Positions 7,707 to 17,480 of a DNA stretch of 64,000 nucleotides are shown piece by piece (the stretch's first letter is position 1; the number at the start of each line of letters is the position of its first letter). The stretch spans positions 62,001-126,000 of the forward strand of contig NZ_NXGA01000001.1 of assembly GCF_002802965.1 (NCBI RefSeq), in the 5' to 3' direction. Source of the stretch: Sporolactobacillus pectinivorans. Its GTDB lineage: Bacteria; Bacillota; Bacilli; Bacillales; Sporolactobacillaceae. The translations under genes were made by a program, and so were the position numbers. The notes below the pieces were generated by a model. It did no database searches and was not told the origin of the DNA. It was given only the letters and a program-made list of their open reading frames with translations.

Positions 7707-8648
7707 TTATTCTGTGAATCTCCGTTTTTTCTCTTGTTTTCTTTCCACAAATCTGAGCAAATGATAGATTGTCTCAATCGTTTTTACCGGAATCCTGTAT
7801 TCACCAGCTGTTTTAATGACAAATCCAAGAATAGCTTCCAATTCCATCTTTCTTCCGTTTTCCAAGTCCTGAAGCATAGACGTCTTGTGGTTCTGGACCT
7901 CCGGATTCGGAAGCAGCACATTGTCCACAGACTCAGAACCGATTTTAACCCCCGCCGCATCGGCTGTGCTCAGGAATTCAGCTTTCACCTGCGAAAGAAG
8001 AAAAGCCAGGTCGGCATCGTCCAGCACTTCTCCGACCCGTGTCCGTGTCAGTGCGGTGAGCGGATTATAAATAATATTCCAGAGCAGTTTTTCCCATTTC
8101 ACCTGACGAATATTGGTTGATATTTCCGTTTTTATTCCGGAATCTCGGAATACTTCAGCGAGGTTGTCCAGCGATTTACTGTCCCTTCCTTTTTTCCATT
8201 CACCAATCGCAAGCGTCCCTTCACCTACATGATTCACGATTCCCGGCTCTTCCCGGATAATCGATATGAACGCAGAGCCTCCGACAACATGATCATCGCC
8301 GAAAACTGCGGCCAGTTTTTCCTCATTGCCGATGCCGTTGAGCAGGCAGACAATTTCTGTTCTCGGCCCTGACAGCATCTGCAGTTCAGGGATCACATTG
8401 TCCAGAGCAGTGGATTTCACGGAAAGCAGAATAAAATCATAATTATCTTCTTTCTGAAGGTGTTCCGCATCAACAACTTTTACCGGCAGTGAAAAATCTC
8501 CACGGATGCTTTTGACGATCAAGTCATGCTTTTGGAGGCGTTCCAGTGTCCGCCCTTTTCCTACGAATGTGACATCCATATTTTTTCTTGCTAGAAGCCC
8601 ACCGAAAAAACATCCGATCGCTCCGGCACCAACTACAGCAATTCTCAA
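7707..8648 (-). CDS. 2-dehydropantoate 2-reductase family protein (ApbA/PanE-like)
   Basis: 313 residues. The N-terminus RIAVVGAGAIGCFFGGLLARKN is the NADPH-binding GxGxxG motif. LLSVKSTALDNVIP and LLNGIGNEEKL follow as in ketopantoate reductases, and the C-terminal helical domain has VKWEKLLWNIIYNPLTALT with the catalytic Lys. The enzyme reduces ketopantoate to pantoate in CoA synthesis, but many family members act on other 2-keto acids. Start TTG at 8648 lies 12 nt after AGAGGAG; a GTG at 8675 would include that site in the gene. It stands alone between the MITE and rnhA, so context does not settle the role. Confidence 0.85.
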   Translation of the reverse strand: MRIAVVGAGAIGCFFGGLLARKNMDVTFVGKGRTLERLQKHDLIVKSIRGDFSLPVKVVDAEHLQKEDNYDFILLSVKSTALDNVIPELQMLSGPRTEIVCLLNGIGNEEKLAAVFGDDHVVGGSAFISIIREEPGIVNHVGEGTLAIGEWKKGRDSKSLDNLAEVFRDSGIKTEISTNIRQVKWEKLLWNIIYNPLTALTRTRVGEVLDDADLAFLLSQVKAEFLSTADAAGVKIGSESVDNVLLPNPEVQNHKTSMLQDLENGRKMELEAILGFVIKTAGEYRIPVKTIETIYHLLRFVERKQEKKRRFTE

Positions 8649-8943
8649 AATCTTACACGCTCCTCTTTCTGGCACGGATCTCGTCTCAATCCATCCCTAT
8701 GGTTTATTAACTGCTTTTTTCCTTAATTTTTTCTTAACTTTTATTCTAACTTTTTTTAATCACATTTTCTCTAAGGCTGCTTGGTCTGTCATTTTCACTG
8801 GTTTGTGCGTTCATTGTTTGAAATCTTCTTCCAACCCCCGGCTGCTGATCATCAGTGAAACTCAACGCCTTGTTCCCAAATATGTACCTCCCGGCTTATA
8901 ATAATAGTTATTCACGACTTTCAGCGAAAATGGGTGATCCGGT

Positions 8944-9402
8944 TTGGATAACATCATCATTTACTGCGACGGCGGATGCCGCGGCAATCAGGAAGATCAT
9001 AATGTCGGCGGCTGGGGCGCCGTGCTGCAGTTTCGCGGACGCACCAAAGAACTGCACGGCAGCGCAAAAAACACAACGAATAACATTATGGAACTGACAG
9101 CAACGATCCGGGCTCTTGAGACATTGAAAACAGATCAGATTCCCATCGCTTTTTATATTGACAGTGCTTATGTTGTCAATGGGATGAACAGCTGGGTGCC
9201 CGGTTGGGTCAAGAAAGGCTGGAAAACTGCGAGCGGCCAGCCTGTCAAGAACAAGGAGCTGTGGATGCGCCTCAGTACACTGGCGGGCGGTCAGAAATCA
9301 ATCACTTTTAATAAAGTTAAGGGGCACCATGGTGTCGCGCTCAATGAGCGGGCGGATGCACTGGCAAATCAGGGTATGGACGAAATTGCAAATAAAAAAT
9401 GA
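8944..9402 (+). CDS. rnhA: Ribonuclease HI
   Basis: 152 residues, normal for a stand-alone type I RNase H. The DEDD active site is visible: YCDGGCRGN (first Asp, residue 8), NNIMELTATIRAL (Glu), FYIDSAYVVNGM (Asp) and NERADALANQG (last Asp), with the VKGHHG loop before it. It cuts RNA in RNA-DNA hybrids in the cytoplasm. Start TTG at 8944 is preceded by GGGTGATCC. It is a single gene ended by a hairpin terminator shared with nrdG. Confidence 0.95.
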   Translation: MDNIIIYCDGGCRGNQEDHNVGGWGAVLQFRGRTKELHGSAKNTTNNIMELTATIRALETLKTDQIPIAFYIDSAYVVNGMNSWVPGWVKKGWKTASGQPVKNKELWMRLSTLAGGQKSITFNKVKGHHGVALNERADALANQGMDEIANKK

Positions 9403-9405
9403 CAC

Positions 9406-9443
9406 AAAAGCCTGGCCGGAATTTAATTCCCGACCAGGCTTTT
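9406..9443. terminator. Bidirectional terminator between rnhA and nrdG
   Basis: AAAAGCCTGG (9406-9415) pairs perfectly with CCAGGCTTTT (9434-9443), giving a U run in either direction. Confidence 0.85.
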
Positions 9444-9449
9444 GATATC

Positions 9450-9953
9450 TTATTGGAACCTCAAAACGGCGTGATTCTTTTGTAATGATTCCTGGACGTT
9501 CAGGACGCGCTGATTGGACGAGCCGCGGAATTTGAGCTTCAGATTCCGTTTGCCAATCTCAAATGGTCCGTCAACCAGCACATCAATCTGGTTCAGCATT
9601 TCTCTTCGCTCCGGATCATGAATCAAGTCTTCAAAGTGAAATCCTGTCCAGCACCAGATATCCTTGCCTTGGCACTCCGACTTAACCCGCTTAACTAGAC
9701 GTGTCAGCGTGTCCGGATGGTCAAAAGGTTCTCCGCCCAACAATGACAGTCCCTGCACAAGCACACCCGGCTGATTCAGATCAGCAATAACTTTATTTTC
9801 AACGTCCTCGGTATACGGCTTTCCAAATTTCGGATTCCAGGCAACCGCATTCCAGCACCCTTTGCAGTGAAAATGGCAACCACTCACAAAGAGGGAATGG
9901 CGAATTCCCGTTCCGTTCAGAAAGTCAAAACGTTTATAATCTGCGTAATTCAT
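9450..9953 (-). CDS. nrdG: Anaerobic ribonucleotide reductase activating protein
   Basis: 167-residue radical SAM activase. The CxxxCxxC cluster motif is SGCHFHCKGCW (Cys 26, 30 and 33), and LSLLGGEPFDHPD carries the GGEP SAM-binding motif. It uses an Fe-S cluster and S-adenosylmethionine to install the glycyl radical on NrdD. ATG at 9953 begins MNYADYKRFDFLNGTGIRHS, the typical N-terminus. It lies 67 bases after nrdD on the same strand, so the two probably share a transcript. Confidence 0.96.
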   Translation of the reverse strand: MNYADYKRFDFLNGTGIRHSLFVSGCHFHCKGCWNAVAWNPKFGKPYTEDVENKVIADLNQPGVLVQGLSLLGGEPFDHPDTLTRLVKRVKSECQGKDIWCWTGFHFEDLIHDPERREMLNQIDVLVDGPFEIGKRNLKLKFRGSSNQRVLNVQESLQKNHAVLRFQ

Positions 9954-10020
9954 TGCTCTCGGGCGCGATCGCGGATACTATTCCGCCCTTCGCGCCTGCC
10001 CCCTCTCGTCTGTCTCGTCA

Positions 10021-11892
10021 TCAGCACTGCTGTTTTTCACGGCTGTTGATTTCTTTCAGGCGGCCCTTGATTGGCTTGCGCTGAATGACCGAGCCGAGAT
10101 AGCCGCACAGCCGGCGGATACACGATGTCGTTTCCGGATTGTGATTGCCGCAGCTTGGGCATTTGAACCCCTCAGCTGTCGACTCAAATTCACCCTCATA
10201 GCCGCATTCATAACATTTGTCGATGGGCGTATTCGTGCCAAAATAGCCGATCCGATCATACGTATAATTCCATACAGCTTCAAGGCCTTCAGGATTATTG
10301 ATCAATGACGGGAATTCACAATAATGAATAAAACCTCCTGCAGTATAAGGCTCATAATCTTTTTCAAAATCTATTTTTTCAAATGGATTAATTTTCTTCC
10401 GGACGTCATAGTGAAAGCTATTCGTATAATAATCTTTGTCAGTAATATCTTTGATATTGCCAAAATGCTGTTTGTCCAGCTGGCAAAAGCGGTCTGTCAG
10501 GCTTTCTGAAGGTGTCGCATAAACACTGAATGCATACCCTGTTTTCGTGCGCCACTGCTGCGAAACTTCCTTAAATCGTTTGACAATATCCAAGGTAAAC
10601 GACTTGGCCTCCGGATTGTGCTCCCATTCCGGCCCATAAAAAACAGTTGCTGCTTCGTACAGCCCGATATACCCCATGGAAACAGTGGCCCGGCCATTTT
10701 TGAAAATATCACTCACGCTATCCGTTCCGTGCAGCCGTTTGCCGGTCGCTCCATATTGGTAGAGAATCGGCGCATTATTCGCGCTGACTTTATCCAGCGT
10801 GTGGATACGGAATTCGAGCGCGCGGCAGACAAGATCCAGCCGTTCTTCAAACAGGTCCCAGAACGCAGCCTTATCCCCATTGGACTCGAGGGCAATTCTC
10901 GGAATGTTCAGGGTCACAACGCCCATATTGTTCCGGCCGTCTGTAATGTATTCACCATTCTCCTGATAGGAAGGAAGGAAGGAACGGCAGCCCATCGGCG
11001 CTTTGAAATCGCCGGTGACTTCTACAATTCGGTCGTAATTCAGAATATCCGGATACATCCGCTTGGTCGAGCATTCCAAAGCCATCTTTTTGATGTCATA
11101 GTTCGGGTCACCGGCATTAAGATTCAAACCGCGCTTGACGGTGAATACGAGCTTTGGGAAAACAGCTGTTTTGTGATCACGGCCAAGGCCAAGAATCCGC
11201 ACCTTCAGGATTGATTTCTGGATCTCGCGCGCAAACCATGAACGTCCGAGACCGAAATTTAATGTGAAGAAAGGTGTCTGTCCATTGGAGCTGAACAGTG
11301 TATTGATTTCATATTCCAGCGACTGCATCGAATCATAGATTTCTTTTTCCGTCATCGCGTATGCGTATTTTTTCTGTCCTTCCGGATCGGAAATCCATGC
11401 TTTTGCCGTTTTCAAATACTTATTAAAGCTGATTTTCGCATAGGGCTCCAGCACTTCATCCGCACGGTTGAACGAAGTCCCGCCATAGATATTGGATGAA
11501 ACGTTGGCCACAATCTGCGCAACCAAAGCCGTCGCGGTTTTGATTGATCTCGGCTGCTCCACATCGGCGTTCCCGATTGAAAAACCTTTTTCCAGCATTC
11601 CTTTGAAATCAATCAACATACAGTTGTACATGCTGAAGAACGGAGAATAGTCCAGATCATGGAAATGAATAATACCCGCATTATGTGCGTCAGCAAATTC
11701 TTTCGGAAGAATATGGCGCAATGCGTAATCCCTGGCGGCAACCCCGGCAAGCAAATCACGCTGTGTATTAAAAACTTTTTCATCCTTATTGGCATTTTCA
11801 TTCGCCACATATTCATCCATATTTATTAAATCACGTATTTTGTCATCTAATGTTTTAGTTTTCTGTACAGGCTCCTTGATCAACTCTACCAT
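10021..11892 (-). CDS. nrdD: Anaerobic ribonucleoside-triphosphate reductase, class III, without ATP-cone
   Basis: 623 residues. The glycyl radical motif RRLCGYLG is near the C-terminus (Gly about 597), preceded by a zinc-binding pair CYECGYEGEFES and FKCPSCGNH. The body carries HFHDLDYSPF and NIYGGTSFNRAD. It reduces NTPs to dNTPs without oxygen. Compared with the roughly 700-750 residue enzymes it lacks the N-terminal ATP-cone of about 90 residues, so dATP feedback at that site is missing. ATG at 11892 is directly behind GGGAG; TTG at 11883 has better spacing. A promoter with a NrdR-like palindrome lies just upstream. Confidence 0.96.
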   Translation of the reverse strand: MVELIKEPVQKTKTLDDKIRDLINMDEYVANENANKDEKVFNTQRDLLAGVAARDYALRHILPKEFADAHNAGIIHFHDLDYSPFFSMYNCMLIDFKGMLEKGFSIGNADVEQPRSIKTATALVAQIVANVSSNIYGGTSFNRADEVLEPYAKISFNKYLKTAKAWISDPEGQKKYAYAMTEKEIYDSMQSLEYEINTLFSSNGQTPFFTLNFGLGRSWFAREIQKSILKVRILGLGRDHKTAVFPKLVFTVKRGLNLNAGDPNYDIKKMALECSTKRMYPDILNYDRIVEVTGDFKAPMGCRSFLPSYQENGEYITDGRNNMGVVTLNIPRIALESNGDKAAFWDLFEERLDLVCRALEFRIHTLDKVSANNAPILYQYGATGKRLHGTDSVSDIFKNGRATVSMGYIGLYEAATVFYGPEWEHNPEAKSFTLDIVKRFKEVSQQWRTKTGYAFSVYATPSESLTDRFCQLDKQHFGNIKDITDKDYYTNSFHYDVRKKINPFEKIDFEKDYEPYTAGGFIHYCEFPSLINNPEGLEAVWNYTYDRIGYFGTNTPIDKCYECGYEGEFESTAEGFKCPSCGNHNPETTSCIRRLCGYLGSVIQRKPIKGRLKEINSREKQQC

Positions 11893-11915
11893 CTCCCGAT
11901 CAACTTTATAAAAGT

Positions 11916-11958
11916 ATTATAGAACAATATATAGTGTTATCAAGAGTATATATATTAC
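11916..11958 (-). promoter_or_regulatory. nrdD promoter with candidate NrdR boxes
   Basis: Minus strand TTGATA (11938-11943) and TATAAT (11916-11921) with a 16-nt spacer. The spacer itself reads ACACTATATATTGTTC, matching the NrdR consensus acaCwAtATaTwGtgt at about 14 of 16 positions. A weaker copy, GTAATATATATACTCT (11943-11958), lies 21 bp upstream, two helical turns away. Confidence 0.5.
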
Positions 11959-12673
11959 AAGATGTTGATCTGTTGAGGAGTATAAAACATTTTTTGGGAT
12001 AACAGAGCGGAAAAGAAGAGGTTTTTCGATTTGTGACAAATTTGTAAACAGCGGGTAAAGTGTTCCACCGTCAGGAAAGCGGCAAGCCGTATTGTTGAGA
12101 GCCATATACCAAATATATATCGGCTGGAACTTCAAAATTTCAAGTGCAGTTCAAATTGTCGCGCAATAATTACAGACCACGTATTTAGGTTAAAATAAGG
12201 TTGGTTATCCAACATAGGTTCATATCCCAATTAGAGTAAGAAATATCTAATTGAACGCGCTGTGTCTTATCAATGAAAGTTCTCCATCTTCTGTAGAGAT
12301 GGCGTAATGATTTCCCAGAATTTTGGTGATATCTTTCATTTTTTCAAATCCTGTTCTTCCATTGATGGTTACGACCGTTTGATTTGTTTTACCGAAAACA
12401 TAGGTGACGGCCCCTCAAAACAATTACTGTGGACTCGTTATCCTTCCCCGTCCATCCAGGTCCATGCGACAGCATGTTAGCATCACGAGTACAAAAAAAC
12501 ATATAGATCGACTGAGAGGAAAACTTGGATGCCGAACATCTCTCGTTCCGGCATATCAATTGATCCGGAATGTGATCTGGAGAATGTGGTCTGGAATGGC
12601 AACCTTTTCTCGCAATGATAGTATCGGCAATGTGCATCATTTCAGTGGGCGAAATGCCCTCCCTCAAACTGCC
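11959..12673. other. Non-coding or decayed stretch between nrdD and the HAD gene
   Basis: More than 700 bases with no intact gene. The nrdD-proximal half is AT-rich with no feature I can name. The other half holds the probable remnant listed at 12254-12413 and, further up on the minus strand, a stretch reading GISPTEMMHIADTIIA that may belong to the same broken gene. Confidence 0.45.
12254..12413 (-). pseudogene. Possible 3' remnant of an unidentified protein gene
   Basis: About 53 open codons end at TAG (12254-12256) and read VTYVFGKTNQTVVTINGRTG followed by FEKMKDITKILGNHYAISTE, a composition like real protein. An in-frame TGA sits just upstream, and an upstream frame reading EGISPTEMMHIADTI could be the earlier part after frameshift. 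I do not recognise the family. No start or ribosome binding site is present, so if real it is a broken gene. Confidence 0.3.
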
Positions 12674-13522
12674 TCAACCAAATGTCTTTTTCAGAAAATG
12701 GTAAAGCCCGTTCCCAGTGTATGAAAAATCAGTCACTTCGTCGGCCTGTTTCTGTACATGATCGGGCGCATTTTTCATGGCAACAGCATGACCGGCAATT
12801 TGGAACATCGGCAGATCATTTTCCCCGTCGCCGAAAACGATGGCTTTTTCAGGAGACAAATGGAAGTAGTCCAGTAAAATTCGAATGCCGCTGGCTTTAG
12901 AAATATTTTTTTGATTGACCTCAACATTACTGTGAGAAGAAGAGTAGCAATCAAAAGGTATCGCTTCGCTGAGTTTTGTCAGGTCAGCTTTCCATTTCTT
13001 CATTCTTTCCACACTCTCACTGAAAAAATAGATTTTGCTTATTTCCGAGAGTTCCTTCTCACTCAGCCCATCTTTCCAAATCAGTTCCCCGGAAACAGCC
13101 TGTCTGCGCGACAGCCACTCATTTTCCGACACAGATTCCGGCCGATCCTTGTTGATCTGCTCTAAAAAATAAGTTTTGTCACGTGTTAAAGCAATGCTGC
13201 CGTTGTCCTTATCCAATTGATAATAGATTTTCTCGGATTCCGCACGGTACAATAATTTCTGGACGAGTTGTTTTGGCAATGCACCCTGAAAAATTTGTTT
13301 TGTTCCGGCATAAACCGACATGCCGTTTGCCGTCACAATACCCTCGATCGGAAAGTCATCCGGCAAGACCTTAAGCGCCCTGTCGAGCGACCTGCCCGTT
13401 ACCGCAAAGATGTGTACACCGCGACTGCGCAGCGCTTTCAGGTAATCATTCAATTCATTCGTCACCGTATTGGCCAGCGTAAGCACCGTTCCATCCAGAT
13501 CTGTCATAATCGTCTGATACAT
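12674..13522 (-). CDS. Cof-type HAD-IIB family phosphatase
   Basis: 282 residues. Motif I is MTDLDGTVL (Asp 7 and Asp 9), motif II FAVTGRS, and the C-terminal FGDGENDLPMF gives the Mg-binding motif IV, with a C2-type cap between. Such enzymes dephosphorylate sugar phosphates or other phosphometabolites; the substrate cannot be told from sequence. ATG at 13522 is chosen because GGTGG stands 8 nt before it; an ATG at 13543 overlaps that site. The gene is monocistronic and its role is not indicated by neighbours. Confidence 0.9.
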   Translation of the reverse strand: MYQTIMTDLDGTVLTLANTVTNELNDYLKALRSRGVHIFAVTGRSLDRALKVLPDDFPIEGIVTANGMSVYAGTKQIFQGALPKQLVQKLLYRAESEKIYYQLDKDNGSIALTRDKTYFLEQINKDRPESVSENEWLSRRQAVSGELIWKDGLSEKELSEISKIYFFSESVERMKKWKADLTKLSEAIPFDCYSSSHSNVEVNQKNISKASGIRILLDYFHLSPEKAIVFGDGENDLPMFQIAGHAVAMKNAPDHVQKQADEVTDFSYTGNGLYHFLKKTFG

Positions 13523-13665
13523 TTTTTGTCCCACCTTCATCAATATTGTCCCACGTCCCTGCTTTATTTTAGCACACTATGACAGCGCTTTAAAAATATA
13601 GATTAAATAAAAAGAGCACAGGATTTTTTAATCGCCCCGCACCCTCATGGAAAACACGCTGATTA

Positions 13666-14961
13666 TTAGTGCACAGTCTGCAGCGATTCCTCAAGGCTTT
13701 CAGTAATGATCTTCATTGCCTCATCTATCTGTTCCTCAGTAATAATCAGCGGCGGAATAAAGCGGATGACATTATGATCCACACCGCAGGAAAGCAGGAT
13801 CAGTCCCTTTTCCACTGCCCTTTCCCGGATCGATGCGACCAGCGCAGCGTCCGGTTTTCCGTCACGGTCAACAAATTCTGCACCGATCATCAGGCCGAGC
13901 CCTCTGATCTCTAAAATTTCATCGTGCTTTTCTTTTAATGCCTGAAGCTTCTTCTTAAAATAGCTTCCAACTTCAGCAGCATGATCCGCCAGGCCGCCTT
14001 CCAGCAGTTCAAAAACTGCCACACCGGCAGCGCAGGCCACCGGATTGCCGCCAAATGTGCCTCCGTGCGTCCCGGCCGGCCATTGATCCATCAGATTGCG
14101 TCTGGCCACAATAGCGCTCAAAGGGAATCCATTGGCAATTGCCTTGGCAAGTGACATAATGTCAGGTTTGACGCCAAAATTTTCATAAGCAAAAATCTTT
14201 CCGGTCCGTCCGAATCCGGTCTGCACTTCGTCAAATGCCAGCAAGATGCCGTGTTCATCACAAATTTTTCTCAAAGCCTGTAAAAATGATTGGGGCGGTA
14301 CGATATAGCCGCCCTCCCCCTGAACAGGTTCAAGAATCATGCAAGCCACTTGCTCCGGCTCAATCAGATCATGGAAAATCTCATTCAGCTGGTTCAGGCA
14401 ACGAGCCACTTCCTCTTCATCCGTCAGTCCGGTACGGGTTGCATAAGGACATTCAGCGTAGTAGACGCTTGGGAGCAGCCCTTCATAGTTCCGTCTGTAT
14501 TTTGCGTTCGAGGCCGTTAGTGTAGCGGTCGCAAGTGTCCGGCCATGAAAACTGCGTTTGAAAGTGATGATCCCCGGGCGATGAGTCACCTGTTTCGCCA
14601 GCTTAATGGCTGCCTCATTAGCTTCGGCTCCGCTATTTGAAAAATAGATTTTGTAATCATGTCCGACATGGCCCAGTATTTTTTCAGCCAGGTCAATATA
14701 TGACTGGTAATAGACAACATTGTGTCCGCCGTGAATCAGTTTATCCATCTGTTCTTTAGCTTTTTTAACAACCGCAGGATTATTGTGTCCGCAGTTGACC
14801 ACGGCAACACCGCTGGCGAAGTCAAGAAATTTCTTGCCCGTTTCATCCCAGACATAGGCACCTTCTCCCTTAACAATGCCCAGATGTGTCGCACGACTGG
14901 CAACGGGAGGAAAAAGATCAAGCGATTTTTCATACATACTTTTTTCAGGCATAATTTTCAT
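13666..14961 (-). CDS. Class III PLP-dependent aminotransferase (4-aminobutyrate/ornithine type)
   Basis: 431 residues of the omega-aminotransferase family. Seen are FSNSGAEANEAAIKLA (phosphate-binding region), ILEPVQGEGGY, LAFDEVQTGFGRTG (Asp contacting the pyridine nitrogen) and MSLAKAIANGFPLSA with the Schiff-base Lys. It is closest by motifs to GabT-like enzymes acting on terminal amino groups. ATG at 14961 has AAAGG only 2 nt ahead and ATG at 14952 is equally possible. It diverges from a LysR regulator and lies beside the amino acid importer and guanidino-enzyme cluster, so it may handle an amino product such as ornithine or 4-aminobutyrate. That link is inference. Confidence 0.88.
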   Translation of the reverse strand: MKIMPEKSMYEKSLDLFPPVASRATHLGIVKGEGAYVWDETGKKFLDFASGVAVVNCGHNNPAVVKKAKEQMDKLIHGGHNVVYYQSYIDLAEKILGHVGHDYKIYFSNSGAEANEAAIKLAKQVTHRPGIITFKRSFHGRTLATATLTASNAKYRRNYEGLLPSVYYAECPYATRTGLTDEEEVARCLNQLNEIFHDLIEPEQVACMILEPVQGEGGYIVPPQSFLQALRKICDEHGILLAFDEVQTGFGRTGKIFAYENFGVKPDIMSLAKAIANGFPLSAIVARRNLMDQWPAGTHGGTFGGNPVACAAGVAVFELLEGGLADHAAEVGSYFKKKLQALKEKHDEILEIRGLGLMIGAEFVDRDGKPDAALVASIRERAVEKGLILLSCGVDHNVIRFIPPLIITEEQIDEAMKIITESLEESLQTVH

Positions 14962-15134
14962 AACCTTTCTTTGAATAAAATGGCGGTCTTCCGCTACAAG
15001 GACCGGCGGCAAGAGATTTCCGTACGAAAGATCAAGTTATTATTATATAATTAAGCTAAATGTTTTTTCTTCAGTGTCTTGTGTGCGAGAAAAATCAAAT
15101 TCTAACGAAAATAGACAGCAAGGAGGTTATCTTT

Positions 15135-16058
15135 GTGGAACTCCGGAACCTGCGAACGTTTCAGATAGCAGCTAAATATCTAAATTTTACAAAAACAGCA
15201 AAAATCCTCAACTTCTCGCAGCCGACGGTAACCTCACAAATCCGCGCGCTGGAGGAAGAGATAAACAACCCTTTATTTTTTCGTATCGGCAAACAGACAT
15301 TTCTGACTCCGCATGGAGAAGTCATGAAGCAGTATGCCGACAAAATCTTTGCCACGCTTGACGACATGAATCAGGCTCTGTTAAAAAAAAGCCGGATGAC
15401 CAGCCGCAGATTGGTCATTGCTGCTTCGGAAACTTTCTGCACGCACTATTTTCCGTCGATTATCCGCAAATTTCTGGTAGAATGCCCGGCAATCAGCATC
15501 AAGCTGGTTTCATGCCACAGCAACGAAGTCATCGCCGGAATAGACAGCAATGCTTTCGACATTGGGATCATCTCGGGGTCGTACAGAAAACTCGGGATTA
15601 CGAACATCGTTATTTCTGAACATGAAGACCTTATCCTGATCGTCTCAAAAGCGCTTCATGATCACTATTCACTTCGGGACATTCTGATCAAATATCCGTT
15701 TATTAAATATGAAATCGATGGCCCTTTTGAACAGCAGATGCAGCATTATATTCAGGAAGCTGGCATTAAGTCTACCAGAATCATTGAATCCAGCAGTCTT
15801 GAAGCTGTGAAAAGCGCTGTGATGAGCGGCATTGGAATCGGCCTGATCAGCCGTAATCTGGTCAAAAAAGAATTGATCTCAAAGGAACTGCATGAAATCA
15901 GTTTGAATAAACAGCCTGTCAAAATAAAAACTTCGCTGATCATCGCCACGAACAAGCTAAGCGACAACAGTACGATGAGCCTGATACGGATTATCGAAAG
16001 GGATTGGAACACGATTCATGGAACCGGAGACCAAGCGGATTCCGCTGAAAAATCATAA
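15135..16058 (+). CDS. LysR-family transcriptional regulator
   Basis: 307 residues. The N-terminal winged helix reads [20 protein letters not shown] and [20 protein letters not shown], the standard LysR start. The substrate-binding domain follows from about residue 90. GTG at 15135 is chosen because GGAGG is 8 nt upstream. It is divergent from the aminotransferase and converges with the ABC ATPase, their last bases overlapping (16053-16058). By position it probably controls the aminotransferase and perhaps the importer operon, with the imported compound or a derivative as co-inducer; this is not shown directly. Confidence 0.9.
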   Translation: MELRNLRTFQIAAKYLNFTKTAKILNFSQPTVTSQIRALEEEINNPLFFRIGKQTFLTPHGEVMKQYADKIFATLDDMNQALLKKSRMTSRRLVIAASETFCTHYFPSIIRKFLVECPAISIKLVSCHSNEVIAGIDSNAFDIGIISGSYRKLGITNIVISEHEDLILIVSKALHDHYSLRDILIKYPFIKYEIDGPFEQQMQHYIQEAGIKSTRIIESSSLEAVKSAVMSGIGIGLISRNLVKKELISKELHEISLNKQPVKIKTSLIIATNKLSDNSTMSLIRIIERDWNTIHGTGDQADSAEKS

Positions 16059-16778
16059 TATTTTTTCAAGAAAGTCCTTGGCACGCTCCGTTTTCGGCGC
16101 ATCGAAAAATTTATCAGGGGAGCCGCTTTCCAGAATCCGGCCGTCATCCATGAAAACGACTTTATCGGCAACCCTTCTGGCAAACCCCATCTCATGCGTC
16201 ACAATGATCATCGTCATACCCGAAACAGCCAGCGACTGAATCACGTCAAGTACTTCTTTAACCATTTCCGGATCAAGCGCGGACGTCGGTTCATCAAAAA
16301 GCATATAATCCGGCTCCATTGCAAGTGCCCTGGCTATTGCGACACGCTGCTTCTGACCGCCTGATAATTTGCTCGGATACTGATCGGCTTTTTCAAGCAG
16401 TCCAACTTCACTCAGAAGACTCTTTGCTTTTTCTTCGGCCGCTTCTCTGGAAAGACCTCTAACCGTCATTGGCGCATAAATGAGATTTTCCAAAACCTTC
16501 TTGTGTGGAAACAGATAAAAATGTTGAAAAACCATCCCTACTTTCTCCCGGACTTTCACGACTTGCTTTGGACGCATGGCTGTTATTTCTTCGTCATCAA
16601 TAATAACCTTTCCCTGATCCGGTCTGCCGAGTAAATTAATACATCTCAGAAAAGTTGATTTGCCCGAACCGGACGGGCCAATAACCGCGACCACTTCACC
16701 TTTATTAACTTCCAGAGAGACGTCCTTCAGAACGTTTAAATCACCAAAATTTTTATAAAGATGCTCAGCTCTGATCAC
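16053..16778 (-). CDS. Polar amino acid ABC transporter ATPase (GlnQ/ArtP-like), island copy
   Basis: 241 residues. Walker [16 protein letters not shown]-loop [16 protein letters not shown], signature [17 protein letters not shown] and Walker [15 protein letters not shown] are intact. It energises the permease encoded just upstream, with a 14-base overlap. It is the last gene of the minus-strand unit permease and binding protein belong to. Confidence 0.94.
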   Translation of the reverse strand: MIRAEHLYKNFGDLNVLKDVSLEVNKGEVVAVIGPSGSGKSTFLRCINLLGRPDQGKVIIDDEEITAMRPKQVVKVREKVGMVFQHFYLFPHKKVLENLIYAPMTVRGLSREAAEEKAKSLLSEVGLLEKADQYPSKLSGGQKQRVAIARALAMEPDYMLFDEPTSALDPEMVKEVLDVIQSLAVSGMTMIIVTHEMGFARRVADKVVFMDDGRILESGSPDKFFDAPKTERAKDFLEKIL

Positions 16779-17445
16779 TTCGGTTCAGTCTCCTTTCCAG
16801 CCATCCTCCCAAGAAGGTCAGGATCATGACCACAATGTAGTAAAGTATAAACGCTACAAACATCGGAGGAAAATAGAGAAAATAGTTTGCAGAGACAATC
16901 TGCGACCGCCGCATAAGATCCGTGACGGAAATTGTCGAAACAATCGCTGAGTCTTTGGTCAGCGTAATAAATTCATTCATCATCGCAGGCAGAATATTCT
17001 TGATCGCCTGCGGCAGAATAATATCTTTCATCATCGGCCAGTATCTCACGCCAAGTGCGCTTGCCGCCTCAAACTGCCCCTTGTCGACGGCATTGATTCC
17101 GGATCGAATAATCTCCGACATGTAAGCGCCTGAATTGAGTCCGAAAGTCAGAACAGCACAGAGGAAAGCATTAACATTGCTGAGTCCAAGAAGCTGCGGA
17201 ATCGCGAAGTACGCCAGCGCAAGCTGCATGATCAGCGGTGTCCCCCGAAAAAGTGACGTATATCCCCTTGCGAACCCGTTCAACACTTTTATATGGCCGA
17301 TTTTGCATAAGGAGAGCAGAGTACCAAGAACAAAACCGATAATCGCAGCAACAAGCGCGATGCCCAGTGTCACCCAAATTCCGTTGATAATGTACGGAAT
17401 GGAAGGCGCAATCGTTTTGAATCCGTTAAGTAAGCTTGTAAGCAT
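16765..17445 (-). CDS. Polar amino acid ABC transporter permease, island copy
   Basis: 226-residue HisM/GlnP-type inner membrane subunit. The EAA loop motif appears as [20 protein letters not shown] about two thirds along, and about five hydrophobic segments are visible from [20 protein letters not shown] on. It forms the channel with the ATPase, probably as a homodimer. The start overlaps nothing upstream but sits 35 bases after the binding-protein gene, as in one transcript. Confidence 0.93.
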   Translation of the reverse strand: MLTSLLNGFKTIAPSIPYIINGIWVTLGIALVAAIIGFVLGTLLSLCKIGHIKVLNGFARGYTSLFRGTPLIMQLALAYFAIPQLLGLSNVNAFLCAVLTFGLNSGAYMSEIIRSGINAVDKGQFEAASALGVRYWPMMKDIILPQAIKNILPAMMNEFITLTKDSAIVSTISVTDLMRRSQIVSANYFLYFPPMFVAFILYYIVVMILTFLGGWLERRLNRSDQS

Positions 17446-17480
17446 TGCGCAACCTCCTTCTTGCCTGCTGTTGATTCAAA

